Source: Polaribacter porphyrae | GTDB lineage: Bacteria; Bacteroidota; Bacteroidia; Flavobacteriales; Flavobacteriaceae | Direction of reading: 5' to 3' | Assembly: GCF_002954685.1 (NCBI RefSeq) | Contig: NZ_MSCN01000001.1 | Coordinates: 1,300,284 to 1,364,283 of the forward strand | Length of the DNA stretch: 64,000 nucleotides | Part shown: positions 44,208 to 53,909 of the stretch, piece by piece | Position numbering within the stretch: the first letter of the stretch is position 1 | Layout of the letters: each line of letters begins with the position of its first letter | Notes under the pieces: model-generated | Database searches by the model: none | What the model saw: the letters and a program-made list of their open reading frames with translations, nothing else | Told to the model about the DNA's origin: nothing | Position numbers and translations under genes: made by a program

Positions 44208-46687
44208 GTTATAAATTGATTTCAAAATTGTATTTTTAGTGAGGAATCACAAGAAGCTCTTACTTCATACCACTCTGCATTATGTTGTGAATTGATTTCA
44301 AAATTGTATTTTTAGTGAGGAATCACAAGTTTAGATCCTGATGATTTAGCGAAAAGTGTGTTGTGAATTGATTTCAAAATTGTATTTTTAGTGAGGAATC
44401 ACAAGCCTTTGTATTAGCTTCTATTCTTTTGGTTTGTTGTGAATTGATTTCAAAATTGTATTTTTAGTGAGGAATCACAAGTCTCTTTCCCTTGCTCATA
44501 GCCAAGCGAGTGTTGTGAATTGATTTCAAAATTGTATTTTTAGTGAGGAATCACAAGCTATAAGTTTGAAGATAAACCAATTGAATTGTTGTGAATTGAT
44601 TTCAAAATTGTATTTTTAGTGAGGAATCACAAGGATGACCTAGTATTTCACTACCATCAATATGTTGTGAATTGATTTCAAAATTGTATTTTTAGTGAGG
44701 AATCACAAGATGGAGATTTTAATATAGATTTAATACTATGTTGTGAATTGATTTCAAAATTGTATTTTTAGTGAGGAATCACAAGTACACCATTCGTAAC
44801 TTTCCATGCTGACATGTTGTGAATTGATTTCAAAATTGTATTTTTAGTGAGGAATCACAAGACGCTTTTTCTATATCCCCTCCAGTACCTCGTTGTGAAT
44901 TGATTTCAAAATTGTATTTTTAGTGAGGAATCACAAGGTAGATGAAATTATAGAAGAACGATTTTGTGTTGTGAATTGATTTCAAAATTGTATTTTTAGT
45001 GAGGAATCACAAGAATAATTAAACCTATATGTACTGTTAACTAGTTGTGAATTGATTTCAAAATTGTATTTTTAGTGAGGAATCACAAGTAATGATTTTT
45101 TTAGTTGAAGTGGGCTATTGTTGTGAATTGATTTCAAAATTGTATTTTTAGTGAGGAATCACAAGACAATCAGGTTTAGAAGCTAAAATAATGTTGTTGT
45201 GAATTGATTTCAAAATTGTATTTTTAGTGAGGAATCACAAGATGCTATTAAGGAGAATGACACAACAGCTGGTTGTGAATTGATTTCAAAATTGTATTTT
45301 TAGTGAGGAATCACAAGGTTGGTTCAATTTTTGTTAGATACTTAAGCGTTGTGAATTGATTTCAAAATTGTATTTTTAGTGAGGAATCACAAGTTTGGAA
45401 AGCACATAAGCAAGGATTACAACGTTGTGAATTGATTTCAAAATTGTATTTTTAGTGAGGAATCACAAGATAAGTAACCACATATAGTTAGTTAATCCAG
45501 TTGTGAATTGATTTCAAAATTGTATTTTTAGTGAGGAATCACAAGAAACAGCTGTATTGTCAATATCTGCAATCAGTTGTGAATTGATTTCAAAATTGTA
45601 TTTTTAGTGAGGAATCACAAGTAATTATAGTTTAGTAATGATAGAAGTAGTGTTGTGAATTGATTTCAAAATTGTATTTTTAGTGAGGAATCACAAGTAC
45701 GACCAGCTAGTAGCTTTAACGTTCATTGTTGTGAATTGATTTCAAAATTGTATTTTTAGTGAGGAATCACAAGTTCAATAGGTGTTGATACGTCTTCGGC
45801 TTTGTTGTGAATTGATTTCAAAATTGTATTTTTAGTGAGGAATCACAAGTTTTCTTCATGATTAGAGGGGTTGTCTTGGGTGTTGTGAATTGATTTCAAA
45901 ATTGTATTTTTAGTGAGGAATCACAAGAGACCAAATGGCATGGTTCGACACTGTAATGTTGTGAATTGATTTCAAAATTGTATTTTTAGTGAGGAATCAC
46001 AAGGGATTGGTTATACAGTAAGAAGCTATCAGCGTTGTGAATTGATTTCAAAATTGTATTTTTAGTGAGGAATCACAAGCAGAATAGATTTATTAGCGTA
46101 CAAGTACTAGTTGTGAATTGATTTCAAAATTGTATTTTTAGTGAGGAATCACAAGAACAGACTTGCAAACAGTAAGTATGCCTATGTTGTGAATTGATTT
46201 CAAAATTGTATTTTTAGTGAGGAATCACAAGGGGTTGCCAAGAGGTATCAAGGTAATTGGAGTTGTGAATTGATTTCAAAATTGTATTTTTAGTGAGGAA
46301 TCACAAGACTCAATTAATTTTTAAAAATGTCAAACGTGTTGTGAATTGATTTCAAAATTGTATTTTTAGTGAGGAATCACAAGTGTTTGAGAGTAGTTGT
46401 ATAGACATAGAAAGTTGTGAATTGATTTCAAAATTGTATTTTTAGTGAGGAATCACAAGCGTTTGATACTCTCCAAAAGTTCTATGATAGTTGTGAATTG
46501 ATTTCAAAATTGTATTTTTAGTGAGGAATCACAAGACCTTTGTACTATAATTAGATATTATGTCTGTTGTGAATTGATTTCAAAATTGTATTTTTAGTGA
46601 GGAATCACAAGTAGAATTAAAAAAGAGAGTAAAGAATTTCCGTTGTGAATTGATTTCAAAATTGTATTTTTAGTGAGGAATCACAAG
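44208..46687 (+). CRISPR. Type II-C CRISPR array: 33 repeats of 46 bases, 32 spacers
   Basis: Repeats begin GTTGTGAATTGATTTC and end GAGGAATCACAAG, 46 bases each, spaced every 76 bases. All spacers are 30 bases except spacer 22 (45850-45881), which is 32. Repeats 2-33 look identical; the first (44208-44253) reads GTTATAAA in place of GTTGTGAA. The 5' part of the repeat is complementary to the tracrRNA at 52855-52877, and a terminator follows the last repeat, so the array is read on the + strand. No spacer was seen to match elsewhere in this window. Repeats contain a possible promoter (see findings). Confidence 0.98.
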
Positions 46688-46689
46688 GT

Positions 46690-46736
46690 CAATCCCAAAA
46701 TATTGAATAAAATCAGTGGTTTGGGATTGTTTTTTT
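46690..46736 (+). terminator. Terminator directly after the CRISPR array
   Basis: CAATCCCAAA and TTTGGGATTG form a perfect 10-base stem around a 20-base loop, followed by seven T. It begins two bases after the last repeat and would end the + strand array transcript. Confidence 0.8.
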
Positions 46737-46810
46737 GGATTACGAAAGTTTAATAATTTTATTGTTTACTTATTAAATTTTCTATTTTTTTTAATTCTAA
46801 TTTTCTTAAA

Positions 46811-46898
46811 CGAGATTTCTCGACTTCGCTCGAAATAATGGCTTTAAGATGTGTCTAAAAACATAAGATTGCTTCAATCGTTCCTCTTTCGCAATGAC
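46811..46898. repeat. Two REP-like interspersed elements
   Basis: The palindromic piece CGAGATTTCTCG followed by ACTTCGCTCGAAAT (46811-46836), and AAGATTGCTTCAATCGTTCC to CGCAATGACA (46864-46898), resemble short elements I remember as dispersed through flavobacterial genomes. They fill the gap between the array terminator and the cas2 stop codon. Genome-wide copy number was not checked. Confidence 0.45.
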
Positions 46899-46906
46899 AA
46901 TGGAGA

Positions 46907-48134
<1,228 letters not shown>

Positions 48135-51100
48135 CTATTTAATGACTTTTATAATATTTCCTAATTTATCAACTTTTAGTTTCCAACATATAGATTTAAT
48201 CTGAACACCTTCTATTGAGTTTTGATTTTTAAGTTGTGGACTATTTAAACCATATTCATTTTTTATCAAGTTATCTATATTTAATCCATATTCAGATGCA
48301 AAGGATTTTCTTTTTTTATTATCATTCATATTATAAATAACATCGGCTGATAACATAGGTGCAAAATTTGCAGTTGTACCACTTCCATCTTTAAAAACAT
48401 AAATTCTTTCTAATTGGTTCTTTGATAAATTTTCAAAATTAACTTCTTCATTTTCTTTCGGTAAATAAACTAAATCATTAGGCTGTAAATAGTATTTTAA
48501 ATTAAAATCTGGAAAATCTGGATGCCTTTGTGGTACATTTTTCTTTTCTTCAAATTTTAAATCTTGTTCTAACTTTTGTGTTACTAAAATTTCTTCAAAA
48601 GTAGGTACATAGTATTTTCTTATTCCATTTTTTTCACAAATACAGAAATATAAATTTGTACCTGCCGCAGATTTTACAAATTTTGTCTCTTTGATTAAAT
48701 TATCATTATCATCTGTCCACTTTCTTATTGAAAACTGCTTTCCTTTAGCAAATCTCACTCTTACTTTTTTAATTGGATGATGGGAAATTCCATTATTTAA
48801 TTCAACTATATTTTTGTTTAAATCTTCTACGCCTTGTGGTGAAAAAGCTACTTCATTTGGTTTTAAGTTTTTTCCTTTTTCGTCTTTTTGGTACTTGAAT
48901 TTCTCTTGATTTAAATGGTTTGTAAGAATTATCTTGACAGTATCATCAACAACATCTTTTATTTTTTTTGTTGTAAAAGAACTGTTTAAATATTCTCTTT
49001 TTACTAAATCTCCTTTATATTTTCCACTTTCCATTATTCCAAAATATGTGTCTTCATGTAAAGGTTTTCTTATTGCCCAATTTTTCTTTCCTTTAGTTTG
49101 TTCTACTCTTTTTTTAATCTTTTTCCCATTCTTATCATGGAAAAAATTACCATTTTCATCTTTGTATCTTAAATTGTAATTAGTCGCTTTATTTATTGCC
49201 CTCAAGTTCTGTTTATAACTAATTACTATTTTTTCTAAACTGTTTTTTATATCAACTGTAAAACTATCCCATGGTTTTTTATAATTTGCAAGTACTACAT
49301 GTGTTGTTCTCTTTTTTGTAATAGGATGTGTTTTTTCAATCTCTTTTGTGTTTCTTAATATTTTTCCTAAATCATATCTTTTTATATTTGATTTTGCATT
49401 GTTATTACTTATGTAATTAATGTGATTTCTAGTTACACAAGCAACTACTAAAGCATCTAAAGCATGATGTCTATGGTCTATTCTTTTAATTTGAAAATCA
49501 TCTCTTAATTCTAAAGGAACTTCTGGTTTAAAATATCCACCATCTTTGATATATTTACCAAATAAGCCATTGTTTTCATTTTCTTCGCCACAAATTAATC
49601 TATTTAATCTCTTAAAGCGATGTTCAACAAGAGAACTCCAAATAGCATTTAAACCCCATTTTGCTTTTAATATTGAGGTTACTTTTCCTGGAACTGATAA
49701 AACATTTTTTACAGTTGATTCTTGCTCACCATCTTCTCTTACAATATTGCTAAACGTTTTTAGTGCAACTTTACTTATGTAACGCATATCATTTTTTTGA
49801 CGTTCAACCATTTTTTTTGGGACTTCTTCTCTTAATAAATTTTCTTGTTTTAATCCATCATAATTTTCTTTTATAAAGTCTTCATAATCAGATTGATTTA
49901 CTATGGTAACTTTTTTTCCATTACTTAATGGAACATCGGCATTTTGATATTCTTGGATAAAATTATAAGCAAGTGTATTATCTTTTAAGCTATTAACTTC
50001 TGTTTCACATATAACTTTGTTATTAAAAGAATTATCTAAATATTTAGATTGGGGTATAACGTGTTCTATCTCATATTTATCAGTAAATAGTTCTGATAAC
50101 ATGATTGTTTTATGAGTATAAGGCGATTTATATTTTTGCTCTAACCAAAGCCTATATTTTAAAATTTCATTAGTTGTAGGTTGACTTTTATTGATAAATT
50201 TTTCAACAGTAAATTTTCCATCTAAAACTTCATCTTTTAATTCTTTTTCAGAATATTGGGCTAAAATTGTCTGTTCGAAAATTTTTAATTTATCAAATTG
50301 AGTTTTAGATGTTGGTATAACTTCCTTTACATCATCAAAGTTTTTAAACTCATATAACAATTCTCTTATTCTTTGATTAGTATCTTTTTGTTTCGTATTT
50401 CTCTTGGATATTTTTTCTCTTACTTTTTTTGGATTCTTTAGATCTCTACCAATTTCTATATGGATTTTATCAAATAAACGAGCATATACTTTTTCTTCTT
50501 TTTTAGTATTCTCGTTTAAAAATAAATCAAATTGTATGTTAAGTTTATCTCCATAATATTTCCAGATTTCTAACGTAACCCGTAAAGATTCCAATAAAAC
50601 TTGTTCTACGATTGGGTTGCGAAGACTATGTTGTTTAAAACTTTTTATATAATCGTCTAAATCTTTTGTAGTTTTCCATTGTGTAACATCAACTTCAGAA
50701 TGTTTACCATATACAATGTAAGAAGCCAACCAAAGTGGCAATCCCTGAAAATTTGAAATTTCATCTAATGTTATCGATTTTTCTCGAACTCTATTTGAAA
50801 TTGTTTTATCAAATTCTCCTGTAAGAAGTTTATCAATTCTGTTTAAGGTATTTTGATGAATAGTTTCTTGAGACCATAAATTTCCACATCTCATTAAAGA
50901 CAATAACTTTCTAATCGCTTTTTCAGAATAAGAAGCATATTCTTTTTTAAGCATTGGTAATTTTTGTAGATTTTTTTGTGTTTCTTCAGAAAGTTTGTTT
51001 TTTCTGCAAAATCGAATTATTGCTTTATCATATTCAGTTGCATCTGTAACAGAGTAATTAATATGCCATAAATTTATCTCTAATTCATCTGAATATTTAT

Positions 51101-52751
51101 TTAAATCATCTTTGGAAAATTTACTTTTGAGTTTTTGACGAGTTTGATTGCATTCTAATTTAATTTTATCATCATCTGTATAATTCCATCTATATTTTTC
51201 TTTCTCTTTTTTATCTTTAATAAAATATGATATTAATTGTGGTTGATTGATATCCTTTTTATTGATTAAAAATTCAAAAAAATCTTTAAATTCTTCATTT
51301 GTCTTAATGAAAGAATCGGTTACGTCTATATTTAATTTTATTTTTTCGTCAATTTTTTGCTGTCTTTTTTGAATACGAATATTGTTAGCCAACTGCCAAA
51401 TTCTAAATTCTTGAAACAATGGATGCGATTTTGGTATTCCATTGATATTTACAGTTTTCTTTTCATTTGTTTCTTTATCAATATAAAATCTTTTTTCAAA
51501 AGTACATTTTGATATGAGTGATTTTTGACTTTTTAGAGGTCTATGATAGTAAATAATATCTTTTAAAAACAAATAAGTAAAACCATTTTTCTGATTTAAA
51601 AGTAATTTTTGATGATCTATATTATTAGGATAAAGTTCTAAAACAGCTTTTTTGAATAATTCATTATTATTCCAATCTTCTTGTCTGTACTTTTTTTGTG
51701 TTTTTAAGATTTGAGCTAGTTCATCAAAATAAAAATTTCTATCAATAGTTCTTATTAATTCTCCTCTTATTTTTTGTTGGGGATTTTTTAAAATAGCTTC
51801 GTATATATACTTTCCAACAAATTTATCTTCCTCTTTTAAATCTTGTTCTGTTTTTCTTTTAATTGCCTCCCAATCTTCTTCTGATTTTACTTCTCTATAA
51901 GAATTAGAGAAAGTTTCGTCTTTCTTTTTTGTAGAAGTTATAATATAATTAACTGTTTTATTCTTCCACAATTCTGGGTTTGTAGTTTTCTTTTTACTAT
52001 CACCATAAATATTTCCTTTATCATCTTTAAATATTATATCAAATAAAGTTTTATCTTCTACTTTATCTTCTGTTTCAACAAAATCAGCTACTTTTAAAAT
52101 TGAAAATCTAACCGTTTTATTTTCATTGGTTTTTATTTCTTTTTCTTGTCTTTGTTGATAATATCCTCTTTTTTGATTGAAGTTTAATAATATCCAAGCT
52201 AATTCTTCATTAGAAATTTCTTGAGTAAGTGCTTTTTTTCTTAAATAATACAAAGTCCAATCGTAAGGTAATTTAAATGGTTTACCTTTCTTATTTAGTT
52301 GGGGAAGATTTTTATGAACCGCTCTAAACTCCTTTTCCATTTCATTATAAGAATCTTGAAACAAAAATATGCGTTTGCTATTACCATCTAACTTATCTGA
52401 ATATGCTAGTAATGGTTCACAACCTTTCAAAAATTGACCTTTTTTGTATTCAAAATCTACATATTTTGAATAAGATTCTGGTAAATAATTTAAAACATTA
52501 AGAATTCTATGTAATCTTTCACGTCTTAAGTTACTTCTTTCATAAAGTATTCTAGTGCCTCTACTATCTGTTTTTTCAGCAGTTTGAGATTTTGTTACAC
52601 CTTTTTCAAAGTCTTTAATAATAGCTTTGGACATTGGAATTATTCTTGAACCTGCCCCAAGAATTGTATGAATATCTCTTTCTTTTTGTATTTCTATTAT
52701 GCTCCAACCAATAGAGTTTGTTCCCAAATCCAATCCTAATATTCTTTTCAT
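48135..52751 (-). CDS. cas9: CRISPR-associated endonuclease Cas9, type II-C, large Bacteroidota form
   Basis: RNA-guided DNA nuclease. From MKRILGLDLGTNSIGW the protein has 1538 residues (an ATG two codons earlier is possible). Catalytic motifs look intact: RuvC-I Asp8 in GLDLGTNS; arginine-rich bridge helix TRILYERSNLRRERLH (about residue 70); RuvC-II Glu near 766 in IHIEIGRDL; HNH His near 897 in YEIEHVIPQSKYLDNSFNN; RuvC-III Asp near 1099 in DHRHHALDALVVA. It is clearly larger than the roughly 1000-1100 residues of compact II-C Cas9s such as Neisseria or Campylobacter, the extra length lying in the recognition lobe and the C-terminal part. Confidence 0.97.
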   Translation of the reverse strand: MKRILGLDLGTNSIGWSIIEIQKERDIHTILGAGSRIIPMSKAIIKDFEKGVTKSQTAEKTDSRGTRILYERSNLRRERLHRILNVLNYLPESYSKYVDFEYKKGQFLKGCEPLLAYSDKLDGNSKRIFLFQDSYNEMEKEFRAVHKNLPQLNKKGKPFKLPYDWTLYYLRKKALTQEISNEELAWILLNFNQKRGYYQQRQEKEIKTNENKTVRFSILKVADFVETEDKVEDKTLFDIIFKDDKGNIYGDSKKKTTNPELWKNKTVNYIITSTKKKDETFSNSYREVKSEEDWEAIKRKTEQDLKEEDKFVGKYIYEAILKNPQQKIRGELIRTIDRNFYFDELAQILKTQKKYRQEDWNNNELFKKAVLELYPNNIDHQKLLLNQKNGFTYLFLKDIIYYHRPLKSQKSLISKCTFEKRFYIDKETNEKKTVNINGIPKSHPLFQEFRIWQLANNIRIQKRQQKIDEKIKLNIDVTDSFIKTNEEFKDFFEFLINKKDINQPQLISYFIKDKKEKEKYRWNYTDDDKIKLECNQTRQKLKSKFSKDDLNKYSDELEINLWHINYSVTDATEYDKAIIRFCRKNKLSEETQKNLQKLPMLKKEYASYSEKAIRKLLSLMRCGNLWSQETIHQNTLNRIDKLLTGEFDKTISNRVREKSITLDEISNFQGLPLWLASYIVYGKHSEVDVTQWKTTKDLDDYIKSFKQHSLRNPIVEQVLLESLRVTLEIWKYYGDKLNIQFDLFLNENTKKEEKVYARLFDKIHIEIGRDLKNPKKVREKISKRNTKQKDTNQRIRELLYEFKNFDDVKEVIPTSKTQFDKLKIFEQTILAQYSEKELKDEVLDGKFTVEKFINKSQPTTNEILKYRLWLEQKYKSPYTHKTIMLSELFTDKYEIEHVIPQSKYLDNSFNNKVICETEVNSLKDNTLAYNFIQEYQNADVPLSNGKKVTIVNQSDYEDFIKENYDGLKQENLLREEVPKKMVERQKNDMRYISKVALKTFSNIVREDGEQESTVKNVLSVPGKVTSILKAKWGLNAIWSSLVEHRFKRLNRLICGEENENNGLFGKYIKDGGYFKPEVPLELRDDFQIKRIDHRHHALDALVVACVTRNHINYISNNNAKSNIKRYDLGKILRNTKEIEKTHPITKKRTTHVVLANYKKPWDSFTVDIKNSLEKIVISYKQNLRAINKATNYNLRYKDENGNFFHDKNGKKIKKRVEQTKGKKNWAIRKPLHEDTYFGIMESGKYKGDLVKREYLNSSFTTKKIKDVVDDTVKIILTNHLNQEKFKYQKDEKGKNLKPNEVAFSPQGVEDLNKNIVELNNGISHHPIKKVRVRFAKGKQFSIRKWTDDNDNLIKETKFVKSAAGTNLYFCICEKNGIRKYYVPTFEEILVTQKLEQDLKFEEKKNVPQRHPDFPDFNLKYYLQPNDLVYLPKENEEVNFENLSKNQLERIYVFKDGSGTTANFAPMLSADVIYNMNDNKKRKSFASEYGLNIDNLIKNEYGLNSPQLKNQNSIEGVQIKSICWKLKVDKLGNIIKVIK

Positions 52752-52795
52752 AATCAATTTAATTTTTAGTTTTTCCTAAATTATTGAAAATAAAT

Positions 52796-52803
52796 CAAAT
52801 ATA
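52796..52803 (-). promoter_or_regulatory. Likely -7 promoter element of the cas operon (TATATTTG)
   Basis: On the minus strand TATATTTG lies about 45 bases upstream of the cas9 ATG. No TTG is found 19 bases further up, so the -33 part is weak. It lies back to back with the tracrRNA element. Confidence 0.5.
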
Positions 52804-52841
52804 ATTATGGAAATCCGTAAATATTTAAGAAATTAATTATA

Positions 52842-52849
52842 TATATTTG
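52842..52849 (+). promoter_or_regulatory. Likely -7 promoter element of the tracrRNA (TATATTTG)
   Basis: TATATTTG ends five bases before the anti-repeat at 52855, so transcription would start right at the anti-repeat. No -33 TTG is evident. Confidence 0.6.
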
Positions 52850-52854
52850 TAGAA

Positions 52855-52934
52855 TACAATTTGAAATCAATTCACAATAAGGATTATTCCGTTGTGAAAA
52901 CATTTAAAGCGGGAATTTCGATTCTCGCTTTTTT
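52855..52934 (+). ncRNA. tracrRNA of the type II-C system
   Basis: The anti-repeat at 52855-52877 (from TACAATTTGAAATC to TTCACAA) pairs with repeat positions 2-25 over 23 bases with a single bulged A. After it come a nexus-like part (TAAGGATTATTCCGTTGTGAA) split here as TAAGGATTATTCC and GTTGTGAA, then a terminator hairpin, AGCGGGAAT and ATTCTCGCT around a TTCG loop, ending in six T at 52934. Length is about 80 bases. It is encoded divergently from cas9, with the promoter element TATATTTG just upstream. Confidence 0.9.
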
Positions 52935-53015
52935 GTTTGTACTAGTTTTCTAAAATTCTTATCGATTAAAGATAAAGACTTTACAATTTTAAATATTATT
53001 TTTAAAAATAATTCA

Positions 53016-53045
53016 TTGTAAAAAACAAAAATGAATTTATATTTA
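53016..53045 (+). promoter_or_regulatory. Promoter of tRNA-Gly
   Basis: TTG at 53016-53018, 19 bases, then TATATTTA at 53038-53045. The last base of the -7 element is A instead of G, the same variant as in the CRISPR repeat. Confidence 0.65.
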
Positions 53046-53059
53046 CGACTCTTTACCAT

Positions 53060-53132
53060 GCGAAAGTAGCTCAGTTGGTAGAGCGTCAGCCTTCCAAGCT
53101 GAATGTCGCCAGTTCGAACCTGGTCTTTCGCT
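53060..53132 (+). tRNA. tRNA-Gly (TCC anticodon)
   Basis: The acceptor stem GCGAAAG pairs with CTTTCGC, the anticodon stem TCAGC with GCTGA around CTTCCAA, and the T stem closes around TTCGAAC. CCA is not encoded. It marks the right end of the accessory region. Confidence 0.93.
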
Positions 53133-53134
53133 CT

Positions 53135-53168
53135 AAAGACTTTATTATTTATTTAATAAAGTCTTTTT
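53135..53168 (+). terminator. Terminator after tRNA-Gly
   Basis: AGACTTTATT and AATAAAGTCT form a perfect 10-base stem followed by a T run. Confidence 0.75.
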
Positions 53169-53171
53169 TGT

Positions 53172-53828
53172 TTAAAGGTTTTTTAATTTATCACCAAAAA
53201 GAAGTAATAAAACGATTGGTATTGACAACATTAATACAAATAAGGTATTTGTTTTAAATAAAACAGGGTTTATTAAAAGTGTCAAAACAAAACCTCCAAT
53301 AGCTCCTCCTAAATGTGCTGCATGACCTATGTTACCCAATTGTTTTTTCATCCCATAAATAGAATATAATAAATACCCTACTCCAAAAATAAATGCGGGT
53401 ATAGGAATTGGTATAAAAAACAAATACAAACTCATACCTGGATACAATAAAATACAAGCATACACAATACCAGAAACTGCTCCAGAAGCACCAACTGCAC
53501 TATAATAAGGTTCATCTTTATGGTAATATAAAGCATAAAAATTACCTGCTAACAAACTCCCAAAATAGATAATCAAAAAGTTTAGGCTACCAAGTATTGA
53601 TATTACAATACCACTAAACATATAAAAAACATACATATTTAAAATAAGATGCATCCAATCTACATGTAAAAAACCAGAAGTAAGCATTCTTATTTTTTCA
53701 TCACCCTTAACTCTACTTACTTGAAATTTGTATTTATCTAAAAAAGAATAGTCATCAAACCCCTTTAAAGAGAATAATACATTTACAATAATAATTACTA
53801 AAACTATAGGATTTATGTCTTGTAGCAT
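53172..53828 (-). CDS. Rhomboid family intramembrane serine protease
   Basis: The 218-residue protein has six or so hydrophobic segments. HVDWMHLILNMYVFY is the family HxxxN helix, GASGAVSG carries the catalytic serine, and GHAAHLGGAIGGF the catalytic histidine. Rhomboids cut membrane proteins within the bilayer. It is a single gene reading toward the tRNA-Gly terminator. Substrate unknown. Confidence 0.9.
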   Translation of the reverse strand: MLQDINPIVLVIIIVNVLFSLKGFDDYSFLDKYKFQVSRVKGDEKIRMLTSGFLHVDWMHLILNMYVFYMFSGIVISILGSLNFLIIYFGSLLAGNFYALYYHKDEPYYSAVGASGAVSGIVYACILLYPGMSLYLFFIPIPIPAFIFGVGYLLYSIYGMKKQLGNIGHAAHLGGAIGGFVLTLLINPVLFKTNTLFVLMLSIPIVLLLLFGDKLKNL

Positions 53829-53909
53829 AACACAAAAATAGGAAATCTCTTTGTTTTACCTATCTCATTTTAAATATAAATATTGATATTTGTACTCTAA
53901 AATTAGAAC

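Noticed and set aside
44254..46641. Self-targeting spacers against genes in this window
   Set aside because: Reading each spacer against the window by eye showed no match; only a genome and phage search could settle targets.
46688..46906. Short csn2 or cas4 gene between the array and cas2
   Set aside because: The gap of about 220 bases holds a terminator and repeat-like elements only; no ORF fits, so subtype II-C stands.
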